Shown in pieces: positions 1 through 9,186 of a DNA stretch of 64,000 bases. The notes under the pieces were generated by a model. That model was given only the letters and a program-made list of their open reading frames with translations. It did not search any database and was not told the origin of the DNA. Location of the stretch: assembly GCF_041053055.1 (NCBI RefSeq), contig NZ_CP163443.1, positions 1,240,001 through 1,304,000 on the forward strand. Reading direction: 5' to 3'. The translations under genes were made by a program, and so were the position numbers. This stretch comes from Streptomyces sp. R41. GTDB lineage: Bacteria; Actinomycetota; Actinomycetes; Streptomycetales; Streptomycetaceae. Numbering within the stretch: position 1 is the stretch's first letter; each line of letters begins with the position of its first letter.

Positions 1-414
1 TTCGCGCGCCCGGGCGAGACCGTCAGCTTCGCCGACGGCTATCCGCTGCTCGTGACGACACTCGCCTCGCTGCAGGCCCTCAACTCTTTGATCGCGCAAG
101 GCGACCACGCCCATGAGGGCCCGCTACCGATGAACCGTTTCCGGCCGAACATGGTCGTGTCCGGCACGGCCGCCTGGGCCGAGGACGACTGGTCCCGGAT
201 CGCCATCGGCGAGGTCACCTTCCGCGTCGCCAAGATGTGCGGCCGATGCGTCGTGACCACCACCGACCAGTCGACCGCCGAGCGCGGCAAAGAGCCCCTG
301 CGCACCCTCGGGCGCCACCGCCGCTTCGGCGGCCAGTTGGTCTTCGGGCAGAATCTGGTGCCCGAGTCCCCCGGCGCGGTGCGCGTCGGCGACCCGGTCA
401 CCGTCCTCGAATAG
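1..414 (+). CDS. MOSC-domain protein, 3' part only
   Basis: The reading frame is open from the first base and ends at TAG 412-414, so only about 137 C-terminal residues are present. The segment reads like the C-terminal MOSC domain of YcbX-type proteins: a conserved N-R-F-R-P-N stretch followed by a cysteine pair in KMCGRC and a closing V-G-D-P-V beta strand. MOSC domains are the sulfur-carrier or molybdenum-cofactor-binding modules of molybdenum cofactor sulfurases and of mARC/YcbX N-hydroxylated-compound reductases, where a Cys binds the cofactor. The N-terminal beta-barrel expected in this family lies outside the window. Substrate cannot be told from this fragment. Confidence 0.85.
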   Translation, partial: FARPGETVSFADGYPLLVTTLASLQALNSLIAQGDHAHEGPLPMNRFRPNMVVSGTAAWAEDDWSRIAIGEVTFRVAKMCGRCVVTTTDQSTAERGKEPLRTLGRHRRFGGQLVFGQNLVPESPGAVRVGDPVTVLE

Positions 415-601
415 TCCGCGCGACCGAGTTCCGTGAATGTGCCCGCCGGGAGGGAACCCGGGCCCTGGGCACGATCGTTGAGACTTCGTGAGAAGTTCAT
501 GAGAGGCCCGGGGGAAGGGTGATTTCGCTCTCTCTTCCCCGTGCTCTCGCGTGAGCGGCTCCGCTGCGGGTTATCACGGACGCGGAAGGGGGTGCGGGAC
601 G

Positions 602-1207
602 GTGCGAGCTATCAGGGGACTCTGGCGCTGGCGGCACAATCCGCTGCGCCGCACGACCGATCTGGTCGAGGCCTGGCTGGCCCTGGCGGCAGTGCTGCTC
701 GTCCTCGTCGCCGCTCCCGTCATCGGCTCCGTCGTCGGGGCCGCGGCCCAGGACGCGTTGCAGCAGTCCGTGCGGGACCAGCGGCACAGCCGCCACGAGG
801 TGGCGGCCACCGTCGTCAAGAAGCTGTCCCGCAGCCCGCTGGATCCCGACCCCGAGACCTCCTCCGCGCGGGATGCCCACAGCCGCGTCCTCGCCGACTG
901 GACGGCACCGGACGGCACCGCGCGCCACGGCACGGTGACAGCCGCCCTCAAGTCCCCCCACCATGGGGACCACTTCACCATCTGGACCGACCTGCACGGC
1001 CGAATAGTCGGCCGCCCACTGGACAGCGCCACCGCGACGACGCACGCCGTGCTGGCCGGATTCGGCGCGGCCCTGCTGTCCGCGGGCATCGTCGAGGGCG
1101 GCAGACGGCTGATCGTCTGGCGCATGATCCGTCGCCGGTACGCCCGTTGGGACCAGGCATGGGACAAGGCGGGTCCCGACTGGGGCAGGACCGGCACCGG
1201 CAGCTGA
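602..1207 (+). CDS. Rv1733c-like two-helix membrane protein
   Basis: Encodes 201 residues from a GTG at 602 preceded by GGAAGGGGG; an in-frame start at 551 exists but lacks as good a ribosome binding site. The protein has an Arg-rich N-terminus, a long hydrophobic helix around residues 24-44, a hydrophilic extracytoplasmic-like middle of about 95 residues, and a second hydrophobic helix around 141-160 followed by a basic tail. This matches the actinobacterial Rv1733c family of conserved membrane proteins, expanded in Streptomyces; the biochemical role of the family is unknown. It stands alone, 158 bp before the next gene on the same strand. Confidence 0.75.
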   Translation: MRAIRGLWRWRHNPLRRTTDLVEAWLALAAVLLVLVAAPVIGSVVGAAAQDALQQSVRDQRHSRHEVAATVVKKLSRSPLDPDPETSSARDAHSRVLADWTAPDGTARHGTVTAALKSPHHGDHFTIWTDLHGRIVGRPLDSATATTHAVLAGFGAALLSAGIVEGGRRLIVWRMIRRRYARWDQAWDKAGPDWGRTGTGS

Positions 1208-1365
1208 CGGCCTTCCCGCTCCGGTCAACCCGGCGTCCCCGCGCACGCTACGGTGGACCGGCCGAACTGTTCGGCACCGCCGTGAGAGGCTGTCCTTGAT
1301 CCCGACGGGGTTTCAGTACGGCCTCGCAGGACCCGCGTACGACGAGGTGGGGGCACAACAGCGCC

Positions 1366-3798
1366 ATGGCACAGGGCACGGTCCAGGTGACGCACACCGG
1401 CACCTCGCGGTGGCGGCGCCGCACGGGAGAGTACGCATCGCTGGCCGCCGCCCTGGAGGCCGCGGCAGACGGCGATGTGCTCACCGTCGCTCCCGGCACC
1501 TACCGGGAGAACCTGGTGGTGCAGCGCGCGGTGACGCTGCGGGGCCCCGAGGGCTCCCCTGGCTCCGTGCGCATCGCTCCGGTGGACGGGGTGCCGCTGA
1601 CCGTGCGCGCCTCCGCCGTGGTCCAGGACCTGCACGTGGAGGGCCAGGACTCGGCGGCGCCCGCGCTGCTCGTCGAGGAGGGCACTCCGGAGCTCCTGGA
1701 CGTGCGGATCGTCACCCGGTCCGCGGCCGGGATCGAGGTGCGCGGCGGCGCCCGTCCGACCGTGCGCCGATGCACCGTCGACAATCCGGCCGGCATCGGC
1801 ATCGCCGTACTCGACGGCGGCGGTGGGGTGTTCGAGGAGTGCGAGGTCGTCGCGGCCGGGCAGTCGGGCGTCGCGGTCCGCGGGGGCGCCCATCCGCGCC
1901 TGGAGCGCTGCCGGGTGCACCACACCTCCGGCGCGGGGCTGTCGGCGACCGGTGAGAGCTCGTCGCTGGAGGCGGTCGGCTGCGAGGTGTACGAGGTCAA
2001 GGGCTCCGGGGTACAGATCACCGGGCGGGCGACGGCTCATCTCACCGACTGCGATGTGCACCGTACGACCGCCGACGGCGTCACGCTCGACACGGACGCG
2101 GTGCTCACGCTCGCCGACTGCCGTATCCACGACATCCCGGAGAACGCGGTCGATCTGCGCTCGCGCTCGGTCCTCACGCTGACGCGCACGAGCGTACGGC
2201 AGTTCGGGCGCAACGGCCTGTCGGTCTGGGACCCGGGCACGCGTGTGGACGCCAACCAGTGCGAGATCTTCGACAGCACCGGCGACTACCCCGCGGTGTG
2301 GGTCAGCGACGGCGCGACCGCGGTGCTCGACTCGTGCCGGGTGCACGACGTGCCGGACGCCCTGTTCGTCCTCGACCGCGGTTCGCGTGCCGACGTCGTC
2401 GACAGCGATCTCTCCCAAGTACGCAACACCGCCGTCTCGGTGAGCGACGGCGCCACCGCACAGCTGGACGACTGCCGTATCCGGGACGCCGCGACCGGCG
2501 CCTGGTTCCGTGACCACGGCAGCGGCGGCACCCTGTCCGGCTGCACCGTGGACGGCACCCAGACCGGCGTGATCGTCACCAAGGGCGCCGATCCCACCAT
2601 CGAGCGCTGCACGGTCACTTCACCGGCCGAGGCGGGCTTCTATGTGTCGGCGGGGGGTCGCGGCAGCTTCCTCAACTGCCGGGTGAACGACAGCGGGGGC
2701 TACGGCTTCCATGTGATCGACGGCTGCCGCGCGACGCTGAAGAAGTGCCGTACGGAGCGGTGTGCGCGCGGGGGTTACGAGTTCGCCGACGGCGGCGCGC
2801 AGGGCTCGGGCGGCGGCCCGGTCGTCGAGGACTGCACGAGCGACGAGAGCGCCGGACTGCGTTCCCCGGCGCACGAGAGCGCCGTACAGACGTCGAGCCC
2901 GTCGCCCAGCCTGCTGGGTGCGATCCCCGGTCAGCGCACCACCGAGCAGGAGCCCCTCGTCGCCGCCATGGAGCCCGCGCAGCCGGCGCGCACGTCGAAG
3001 GCCGTGCTCGGGGAACTCGACGCGCTGGTGGGCCTGGAGAGCGTCAAGCGCGAGGTGCGAGCCCTCACCGACATGATCGAGGTGGGCCGCCGCCGCCAGC
3101 AGGCGGGCCTCAAGGCGGCCTCCGTCCGACGCCATCTGGTCTTCACGGGCTCCCCCGGCACCGGCAAGACGACGGTCGCCCGGCTGTACGGCGAGATCCT
3201 CGCCTCGCTCGGCGTCCTGGAGAAGGGCCATCTCGTCGAGGTGTCCCGGGTGGACCTGGTCGGCGAGCACATCGGCTCCACCGCGATCCGCACCCAGGAG
3301 GCCTTCGATCGGGCACGCGGCGGTGTGCTGTTCATCGACGAGGCCTACGCGCTGTCACCGGAGGATTCGGGCCGCGATTTCGGGCGCGAGGCCATCGACA
3401 CGCTGGTGAAGTTGATGGAGGACCACCGGGAGGCCGTGGTCGTCATCGTCGCGGGTTACACGGCCGAGATGGAGCGCTTCCTTTCGGTCAACCCCGGTGT
3501 GGCGTCCCGCTTCTCACGGACCATCACCTTCAGCGACTACGCTCCCGAGGAGCTGCTGCGGATCATGGAGCAGCAGGCCGAGGAGCACGAGTACCGGCTG
3601 GCCCCGGGCGCGGCCGAGGCGCTCCTGAAGTACTTCACGGCGATCCCGAAGGGACCCGCGTTCGGCAACGGCCGCACCGCGCGGCAGACCTTCGAGGCGA
3701 TGGTGGAGCGGCACGCGGGGCGGGTCGCCCAGCTGGACGAGCCGAGCACGGACGACCTCACTCTGCTCTATGCGGAGGACCTGCCGGAGCTGCCCTGA
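1366..3798 (+). CDS. Parallel beta-helix protein fused to CbxX/EccA-type AAA ATPase
   Basis: Encodes 810 residues. Roughly residues 20-480 are a right-handed parallel beta-helix of pectate-lyase type: many degenerate turns of about 22 residues carrying the pattern x-C-x-V/I-H-D, with regularly stacked Cys residues, opening with A-P-G-T-Y-R-E-N as in DUF1565/NosD-like beta helices. A polar linker (about 480-540) leads into an AAA domain of the CbxX/CfqX (SpoVK, EccA) class: Walker A GSPGTGKTT at about 595, Walker B LFIDEAYAL at about 654, sensor region SRFSRTI, and an arginine-containing lid. CbxX-class ATPases remodel protein complexes such as Rubisco or ESX secretion substrates. The beta-helix may be a recognition platform; that is inference. 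No ESX genes are visible nearby. Confidence 0.85.
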   Translation: MAQGTVQVTHTGTSRWRRRTGEYASLAAALEAAADGDVLTVAPGTYRENLVVQRAVTLRGPEGSPGSVRIAPVDGVPLTVRASAVVQDLHVEGQDSAAPALLVEEGTPELLDVRIVTRSAAGIEVRGGARPTVRRCTVDNPAGIGIAVLDGGGGVFEECEVVAAGQSGVAVRGGAHPRLERCRVHHTSGAGLSATGESSSLEAVGCEVYEVKGSGVQITGRATAHLTDCDVHRTTADGVTLDTDAVLTLADCRIHDIPENAVDLRSRSVLTLTRTSVRQFGRNGLSVWDPGTRVDANQCEIFDSTGDYPAVWVSDGATAVLDSCRVHDVPDALFVLDRGSRADVVDSDLSQVRNTAVSVSDGATAQLDDCRIRDAATGAWFRDHGSGGTLSGCTVDGTQTGVIVTKGADPTIERCTVTSPAEAGFYVSAGGRGSFLNCRVNDSGGYGFHVIDGCRATLKKCRTERCARGGYEFADGGAQGSGGGPVVEDCTSDESAGLRSPAHESAVQTSSPSPSLLGAIPGQRTTEQEPLVAAMEPAQPARTSKAVLGELDALVGLESVKREVRALTDMIEVGRRRQQAGLKAASVRRHLVFTGSPGTGKTTVARLYGEILASLGVLEKGHLVEVSRVDLVGEHIGSTAIRTQEAFDRARGGVLFIDEAYALSPEDSGRDFGREAIDTLVKLMEDHREAVVVIVAGYTAEMERFLSVNPGVASRFSRTITFSDYAPEELLRIMEQQAEEHEYRLAPGAAEALLKYFTAIPKGPAFGNGRTARQTFEAMVERHAGRVAQLDEPSTDDLTLLYAEDLPELP

Positions 3799-3804
3799 GG
3801 CGCA

Positions 3805-3818
3805 CCGCCGGTCGGCGG
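3805..3818. terminator. Short hairpin between convergent genes
   Basis: CCGCC-GGTC-GGCGG forms a 5-bp GC stem with a 4-base loop just after the stop of the beta-helix/AAA gene and before the convergent hydrolase gene ends. There is no T-tract. It is a weak candidate terminator. GTCAGCTGCTC also occurs twice close by, near 3836 and 3866. Confidence 0.25.
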
Positions 3819-3863
3819 CCCTGCAGCACGTCGCCGGTCAGCTGCTCGAGGGCGCCCCGCCCG

Positions 3864-6218
3864 TCAGCTGCTCTGGGGCACGCCGCCTTCGTCGTCCTGT
3901 GCGCGCGGGGCCGGGACGTCCGGCCTCAGTCGTGCCAGCAGCAGTTCCCGCTCGTCCGCGAAGGCAGGGTCCGCCTGGTACTCGGAGTGGCCGAGGATCG
4001 GCGCGGGCAGCGGCTGCTTCTCGGTGCGTCCGTAGGCGAGCGGGTCCTTGAGGGGCTCGCGGTCGACCTGGGGGCCGCAGTCACCGGGCAGCCGGACGGG
4101 TCCGCCGATGGGGTCGGTCAGGCGGTACAGATTGCGCCAGCAGGCGACCTCGCGGTGCAGCGAGGTGAGGGCGGCCGGGCCGAAGTGGGCCGGGAACCAG
4201 CGCCCGTACAGGCGCTCCAGGGGTGAGCCGTAGGTGAGCAGCGCGATCCGTTTGCGTACCGACGGCTTCAGCTGCCAGGCCGCGGCGGCGGCCAGCACGC
4301 TGCCCTGGGAGTGCCCGGACAGGACGAGCCGTCCGCCGGTGGCGCGGATCCAGCTGGCCATGCGCCAGGTCAGGTCGGGCACGGCGCGCTCGGCGTAGCA
4401 GGGCGGTGCGAAGGGGTGGGCGGCGCGCGGCCAGAACGTGCCGACATCCCAGAGGATGCCGATGGTGCGGCGGGCGGCGGGATCCTTGTAGGCGCGGCGG
4501 CCCCAGGTGACGAAGAGTATGAAGCCGAAGCCGATCAGCCAGGACCCGAGCGCCTGCGCGGTCTCGGCGGCCCCCTGGACGAAGGCGTACGCCCCCCGCG
4601 CGGCCTCGCCCGGAGGGTCCTCGGTCACCAGCGCGCCCGCCAGCGCTCCGGCGCCCAGGAGCAGCGTCACGGACGAGACGACGCCGACCATGCGGGGCGC
4701 CCGGTCGGTGAGGGCGGCCATCGCGCGTGTGCTCGCGATGCGGCGTGTGCGGGCGGTGTCCTTGGGCTCTCCCTTGTAGTCGAGCTCCACGGTGTCCATC
4801 TCCCGGCCGCGCAGTTGCCAGGAGCGCCGGGCCAGCCAGCCGACGAGGCACGCCAGCACGACGAGCAGCGGGGGGATCACGGAGGCCTGCCAGGTCAGCA
4901 GGACGGGCGGGCCCGGGATCGAGTCCCGGGTGCCGTCCAGCCAGTCGGCGACGCGCTGGGACACCCCGCCGGACATCACGCCACCCAGCGCACAGGCGAG
5001 CATGGCGACGGCGGGACCGGCGAGGCCACGCATCGCGGTGCGTGTGTCGGGACGGGTGCGGTACAGGATGTGGGCCACCACGCCGAGCACGATGACAAGC
5101 AGGCCCTGGACGAGGGCGATGCCGCCGAACGTCATGTCGCCGGGCAACCGCCCCGTCGAGTGCCAGTCCGGTCGCGACCACCCGGCGTACACCAGGGTCA
5201 GGGCGAGCAGGGCGATCGAGCCGACGGGCAGCCAGCGCACGAGGGTCTGGTCCAGTTCCTGGTCCAGCCGGTTCTCGCTGCGGCCGCGGCGGCAGACCAC
5301 CCACAGCACAACCGCCGCGCCCACGGCAAGGGTTGCGTCCAGGAGCCATCCCAGCGTGCCGAGTACGGCGGGGCCGCCGGAGTCGCGGTCGTAGCGGGCC
5401 GCCGAGGTGCCCACGGCCGCGGAGACCGTCAGGAAGCCCGCGGCGGTGTGCGCCGCGCGCAGCCGGGCCACCAGGCGGCGCCCGTACCAGAACCCGGGCC
5501 GGCCGAGCCCGGTGCGGCCGGTCTCCTCGTCGGGCTCGGCCCTGCGGGACATCGGCTGCTGCGACTCGTACGCGCTCCAGGTGCGGTGGGACAGGTACCA
5601 CAGGAGGCCGGTCAGCGCGGCGGGCACCAGACAGGCCAGGGCGAGACGGCGGCCCGGCTGACTCCACCAGCCGCCGCCGGACACGTCGGGTGAGAGGAAC
5701 CCCAGCCAGCTGTGCTCCTCGACGCACGCGCGCGTGCCAGCGCACTGCCAGGCGGTCAGGTCGAGGGCGACCTCGCAGGCGGCGGCGACCAGCAGCACCG
5801 TGAGAGTGAGGCCGGCGAGGCGGACGAGCAGGCCGTACAGGCGGACCGTCCGTTTCCGGCCGCGGGTGGTGGGGCGCATCCAGTGCGCGAGGTTGACCAC
5901 CATGAAGGGCAGCAGTAACAGCCACAGGGCGCGGGCGCCGTTGCCCGAGGTGAGGTTGCACCACACGTAGGCCTCGCGCACCGGTCGGCCGCGGTAGTCG
6001 TCGGGACGCTGTTCCGCGTCGGCGTCGTCGGCGCGCCGGAAGACGGCCGCCGTCGCGTCGCCGGTGATCCGTACCGTCCGTGGATCGTTGAGCATCTCCT
6101 CCGGTGTGGTCCCGCCGACTCCGTGGACCAGGAGTTCTAGGGCGGTTTCGGCCTTTTCTGGCCGCTGTGCGGGGCTGTCGAGCTCCCCCGTCGAGGCATG
6201 TTCCCGTGCACGTTCCAC
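3864..6218 (-). CDS. Integral membrane alpha/beta hydrolase (lipase-like)
   Basis: Encodes 784 residues from a GTG at 6218 preceded by GGGGAAG. Residues 28-45 hold LLVHGVGG, the oxyanion-hole strand typical of alpha/beta hydrolases. A middle region of about 450 residues then contains around ten hydrophobic helices, and the nucleophile elbow SGHSQGS appears near residue 640 of the C-terminal third. The hydrolase fold therefore seems to be split by a membrane domain, or to fold from both ends. The family is common in Streptomyces, where it is annotated only as an integral membrane protein. Substrate is unknown; a lipid ester is plausible from location. It converges on the beta-helix/AAA gene and is divergent from a DeoR regulator. 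Confidence 0.7.
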   Translation of the reverse strand: MERAREHASTGELDSPAQRPEKAETALELLVHGVGGTTPEEMLNDPRTVRITGDATAAVFRRADDADAEQRPDDYRGRPVREAYVWCNLTSGNGARALWLLLLPFMVVNLAHWMRPTTRGRKRTVRLYGLLVRLAGLTLTVLLVAAACEVALDLTAWQCAGTRACVEEHSWLGFLSPDVSGGGWWSQPGRRLALACLVPAALTGLLWYLSHRTWSAYESQQPMSRRAEPDEETGRTGLGRPGFWYGRRLVARLRAAHTAAGFLTVSAAVGTSAARYDRDSGGPAVLGTLGWLLDATLAVGAAVVLWVVCRRGRSENRLDQELDQTLVRWLPVGSIALLALTLVYAGWSRPDWHSTGRLPGDMTFGGIALVQGLLVIVLGVVAHILYRTRPDTRTAMRGLAGPAVAMLACALGGVMSGGVSQRVADWLDGTRDSIPGPPVLLTWQASVIPPLLVVLACLVGWLARRSWQLRGREMDTVELDYKGEPKDTARTRRIASTRAMAALTDRAPRMVGVVSSVTLLLGAGALAGALVTEDPPGEAARGAYAFVQGAAETAQALGSWLIGFGFILFVTWGRRAYKDPAARRTIGILWDVGTFWPRAAHPFAPPCYAERAVPDLTWRMASWIRATGGRLVLSGHSQGSVLAAAAAWQLKPSVRKRIALLTYGSPLERLYGRWFPAHFGPAALTSLHREVACWRNLYRLTDPIGGPVRLPGDCGPQVDREPLKDPLAYGRTEKQPLPAPILGHSEYQADPAFADERELLLARLRPDVPAPRAQDDEGGVPQSS

Positions 6219-6498
6219 TGTTCTGTACTTCCCCCGTGCCGCGTGTGGCGTGTGTCATGTGCAGGTATAAGGATCTCCACTCCGGGGGGTGTGCACACGC
6301 GTAGTCACGGAATCTCCCCGATACGTGTGACAGTGAGGGCACGGGAGGCGCCCGGTGTCCGTGCGGTGCAGTGGCGCGACTGTCGGTGACCCGTGCGAGG
6401 ATGGGGCGTCCTCAGGACCTCGGACAAGGAGAATGTCCACGTGGGAGTGGGTTCGGACGGAGTGTCGGGCGGACAGTGGAGAAGGGACCGGAGCGGAC
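6219..6498. promoter_or_regulatory. Divergent intergenic region
   Basis: This 280-bp stretch separates the membrane hydrolase (minus) from the DeoR-type regulator (plus) and should contain promoters for both. It holds the relatively AT-rich segment GTATAAGGATCT near 6264 and a perfect 10-bp palindrome GTGTGCACAC at 6289-6298, which is a possible operator. I cannot assign -35/-10 boxes with confidence. Confidence 0.35.
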
Positions 6499-7329
6499 GT
6501 GAGTGAGAATCAGAACCTCCTCGCGGAGCAGCGCCGCGCACTGATCCTGGACGAGGTGCGCCGCCGCGGTGGCGTCCGCGTGAACGAACTGACCCGGAAG
6601 CTCGGCGTCTCCGACATGACGGTCCGCCGCGACCTCGACGCCCTCGCCCGGCAGGGCGTCGTGGAGAAGGTGCACGGTGGCGCGGTGCCGGTGGTCGAGG
6701 CGAGTACGCACGAGCCGGGGTTCGAGGCCAAGTCGGGTCTGGAGCTGACCGCCAAGGAGGACATCGCGCGCGCCGCCGCCGAGTTGGTCGCTCCGGGCTC
6801 CGCGATCGCGCTCTCGGGCGGTACGACGACGTACGCGCTGGCCCATCAGCTCCTGGACGTCCCGGACCTGACCGTGGTCACCAACTCGGTGCGCGTGGCA
6901 GATGTGTTCCATTCCGCTCAGCGCACCTCCGGTCAGCGGCAGGGCGCCGCCACGGTCGTCCTGACCGGCGGAGTGCGTACGCCGTCCGACTCCCTCGTCG
7001 GGCCCGTGGCCGATCAGGCCATCGCGGCGCTCCACTTCGATGTGCTCTTCCTCGGCGTGCACGGGATATCGGTAGAGGCGGGCCTGTCGACGCCGAACCT
7101 GGCGGAGGCAGAGACCAACCGGCGGCTCGTGCAGTCCGCACGGCGTGTCATCGTGGTCGCCGACCACACCAAGTGGGGCACGGTGGGCCTGAGTTCGTTC
7201 GCCGCGCTCGAACAGGTCGACACGCTGGTCACCGACGCCGGGCTGCCGGCCGAGGCACGTGTGGAGGTCTCGGAACACCTGAGGCGCCTGGTGGTGGCCG
7301 GTGAGCCCGGAGACGGTACAGACATCTGA
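6499..7329 (+). CDS. DeoR/GlpR-family transcriptional regulator
   Basis: Encodes 276 residues from a GTG at 6499 with GGAG six bases upstream; an in-frame ATG at 6433 would add 22 residues that do not look like the family. Residues about 6-60 form the DeoR winged helix (VRVNELTRKLGVSDMTVRRD recognition segment) followed by the family signature HGGA. The C-terminal part is the DeoRC sugar-phosphate sensor domain with GGTTT, TNS and the GVHGIS/ADHTKWG motifs. DeoR proteins repress sugar or nucleoside catabolic genes and are released by phosphorylated sugars. No sugar genes lie beside it, so its target is not evident; the next gene is an SRPBCC protein 129 bp downstream. Confidence 0.9.
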   Translation: MSENQNLLAEQRRALILDEVRRRGGVRVNELTRKLGVSDMTVRRDLDALARQGVVEKVHGGAVPVVEASTHEPGFEAKSGLELTAKEDIARAAAELVAPGSAIALSGGTTTYALAHQLLDVPDLTVVTNSVRVADVFHSAQRTSGQRQGAATVVLTGGVRTPSDSLVGPVADQAIAALHFDVLFLGVHGISVEAGLSTPNLAEAETNRRLVQSARRVIVVADHTKWGTVGLSSFAALEQVDTLVTDAGLPAEARVEVSEHLRRLVVAGEPGDGTDI

Positions 7330-7458
7330 CGGTCCGCCAGCTATGGTGACGCCGCCCCGCGCCGCCGGTGACGCTGTCCGCGCCACCATTGGTGCGGGCG
7401 CGCCCTGGTCATCGCCCGCTGCCGCCCGGGACTCCGTTCCCGCAAGGGGGTTTCGTTC

Positions 7459-7938
7459 ATGGCACGCCGTCTGCGTCCGGTGGGACCCGACTTCGTCGAG
7501 AACGCTCCACTGCGTCTGGTCTTCGCGCGTGTGGTGACCGCCCCTCCCGAGGCGGTCTTCCACGCGCTCGCCGAGGACGTGTCCGGCTGGAGCGAGTGGT
7601 TCTCGGCCGTGACGCTCGCCCGGCCGACCCAGGACGGCGCCGGGCGCGAGGTCCGGCTCAAGGGCGGCACACGCTTCGAGGAGACGGTCCTGGTGGCCAA
7701 AGCTTCCGAGGTGTACGCGTACCGGGTGGACGTCACGAACGCGCCCGGGGCCCGCGCTCTGGTCGAGGAGTGGCGGCTCACGCCCGACGGGACGGGCACG
7801 CGGGTGCAATGGACCTTCACCGCCGACGGGACGACCCTCTTCCGGGCGGCCCTCACACTCGGTCGGGCAGGATTGGGCCGCGCCTTCCGTGACGCGGTGA
7901 CGGCGCTGGACCGACGACTGGCGTCGACGACGGCCTGA
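7459..7938 (+). CDS. SRPBCC (START-like) family protein
   Basis: Encodes 159 residues from an ATG at 7459 preceded by GCAAGGGGG. The pattern is that of polyketide-cyclase/dehydrase-like SRPBCC proteins: an N-terminal beta strand leading to APPEAVFHALAEDVSGWSEWF, alternating strands with the central VxWTFTADG, and a long C-terminal helix. These small helix-grip proteins bind hydrophobic ligands in a deep cavity; actinobacterial members of this type are mostly uncharacterised. No catalytic residues can be pointed to. It is followed by short tandem repeats and a hairpin, then a convergent PLP enzyme. Confidence 0.8.
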   Translation: MARRLRPVGPDFVENAPLRLVFARVVTAPPEAVFHALAEDVSGWSEWFSAVTLARPTQDGAGREVRLKGGTRFEETVLVAKASEVYAYRVDVTNAPGARALVEEWRLTPDGTGTRVQWTFTADGTTLFRAALTLGRAGLGRAFRDAVTALDRRLASTTA

Positions 7939-7950
7939 AGCCGGGCCGGG

Positions 7951-7997
7951 CCTTTGGCCATTGGCCTCCATTGGCCTCCATTGGCCTTTGGCCTTTT
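7951..7997. repeat. Short tandem repeats after a stop codon
   Basis: The stretch contains CCATTGGCCT-type units: CCTTTGGCC followed by ATTGGCCTCC twice in tandem, then ATTGGCCTTTGGCC. It begins 13 bp past the stop of the SRPBCC gene. GGCC spaced at about 10 bp dominates. No function is apparent. Confidence 0.6.
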
Positions 7998-8027
7998 GGA
8001 CGGGTGAACGGCGCCGTTCAGGCGTCC
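7998..8027. terminator. Bidirectional hairpin between convergent genes
   Basis: GGACG (7998-8002) pairs with CGTCC (8023-8027), enclosing the 14-bp perfect palindrome GAACGGCGCCGTTC (8006-8019). The structure lies between the convergent SRPBCC and PLP-enzyme genes, the right place for a shared intrinsic terminator. A T-tract is absent, as is common in high-GC actinobacteria. Confidence 0.5.
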
Positions 8028-8061
8028 GACTCAGGACCACGCAACAGGCGGAGGCAGGGCC

Positions 8062-9186
8062 CTAGTCCGGCCACACCCCGGTCTCCAGCAGGGAGTTGAT
8101 CGCCGCCGTGTACGGCGCGATGTCCAGGCCCTGTTCGGCCAGCCACGTGTCCGAGTAGTACTTGTCGAGATAGCGGTCCCCGGGGTCGCAGAGCAGCGTC
8201 ACCACGCTTCCCGTACGCCCGTGGGCCACCATCTCGGCGACGATCTTCAGCGCGCTCCACAGGCCGGTGCCGGTCGAGCCGCCCGCCTTGCGGCCGATGG
8301 CCTGTTCCAGGGCGCGTACGGCGGCGACGCTCGCCGCGTCCGGCACCTTCATCATCCGGTCGATGGCGCCGGGTACGAAGCTCGGCTCCATGCGCGGTCG
8401 GCCGATGCCCTCGATGCGCGAGCCGCAGTCGCAGGTGACGTCCGGATCGCCGGTGGTCCAGCCCTCGAAGAAACAGGAATTCTCCGGGTCGGCGACACAG
8501 ATGCGGGTGTCGTACTGCATGTAGTGGACGTAGCGCGCGAGCGTCGCCGAGGTGCCGCCGGTGCCGGCCGTGGCGACGATCCACGCGGGTTCCGGGAAAC
8601 GCTCCAACTCCAGTTGGCGGAAGATGGATTCGGCGATGTTGTTGTTTCCGCGCCAGTCCGTGGCCCGTTCCGCGTAGGTGAACTGGTCCATGTAGTGGCC
8701 GCCCGTCTCGACCGCGAGGGCGGCGGACTCCTCGTACATCTTGCGCGAGTCGTCCACGAAGTGGCACTGCCCGCCGTGGAACTCGATCAGGCGGCACTTC
8801 TCGGCGCTCGTCGTGCGCGGCATGACCGCGATGAAGGGCACGCCGATGAGCCCCGCGAAGTAGGCCTCGGAGACTGCCGTCGAGCCGCTGGACGCCTCGA
8901 TGACGGGGCGGCCCGGCCGGATCCAGCCATTGCACAGCCCGTACAGGAAGAGGGAGCGGGCGAGGCGGTGCTTGAGGCTGCCGGTGGGGTGGGTCGACTC
9001 GTCCTTCAGGTACAGGTCGATGCCCCACTTCTCGGGCAGCGGGAAGCGCAGCAGATGCGTGTCGGCCGAGCGGTTGGCGTCGGCCTGGACCTTGCGGACG
9101 GCTTCTTTGAGCCAGGCGCGGTACTCCGCGTCGCTGTGGTCGACGTCGAGGGTTTCGCCGGCCCGGGTCTGTTGAGGGGTGCTCAC
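8062..9186 (-). CDS. PLP-dependent cysteine synthase-family enzyme
   Basis: Encodes 374 residues from a GTG at 9186 behind a clean AGGAG. It is a fold-type II PLP enzyme: the Schiff-base lysine is Lys72 in GSLKHR, the substrate loop is SSGSTA (99-104), and the phosphate-binding loop is GTGGTS. It differs from canonical CysK by the GSLKHR motif and long inserts with a Cys cluster (VTCDCGSR). This divergent branch includes the mycobacterial Cds1 cysteine desulfhydrase (Rv3684), which makes H2S, pyruvate and ammonia from cysteine. I infer either cysteine synthesis or cysteine breakdown; the sequence alone does not decide. Two identical 9-bp direct repeats sit in its promoter region. Confidence 0.8.
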   Translation of the reverse strand: MSTPQQTRAGETLDVDHSDAEYRAWLKEAVRKVQADANRSADTHLLRFPLPEKWGIDLYLKDESTHPTGSLKHRLARSLFLYGLCNGWIRPGRPVIEASSGSTAVSEAYFAGLIGVPFIAVMPRTTSAEKCRLIEFHGGQCHFVDDSRKMYEESAALAVETGGHYMDQFTYAERATDWRGNNNIAESIFRQLELERFPEPAWIVATAGTGGTSATLARYVHYMQYDTRICVADPENSCFFEGWTTGDPDVTCDCGSRIEGIGRPRMEPSFVPGAIDRMMKVPDAASVAAVRALEQAIGRKAGGSTGTGLWSALKIVAEMVAHGRTGSVVTLLCDPGDRYLDKYYSDTWLAEQGLDIAPYTAAINSLLETGVWPD

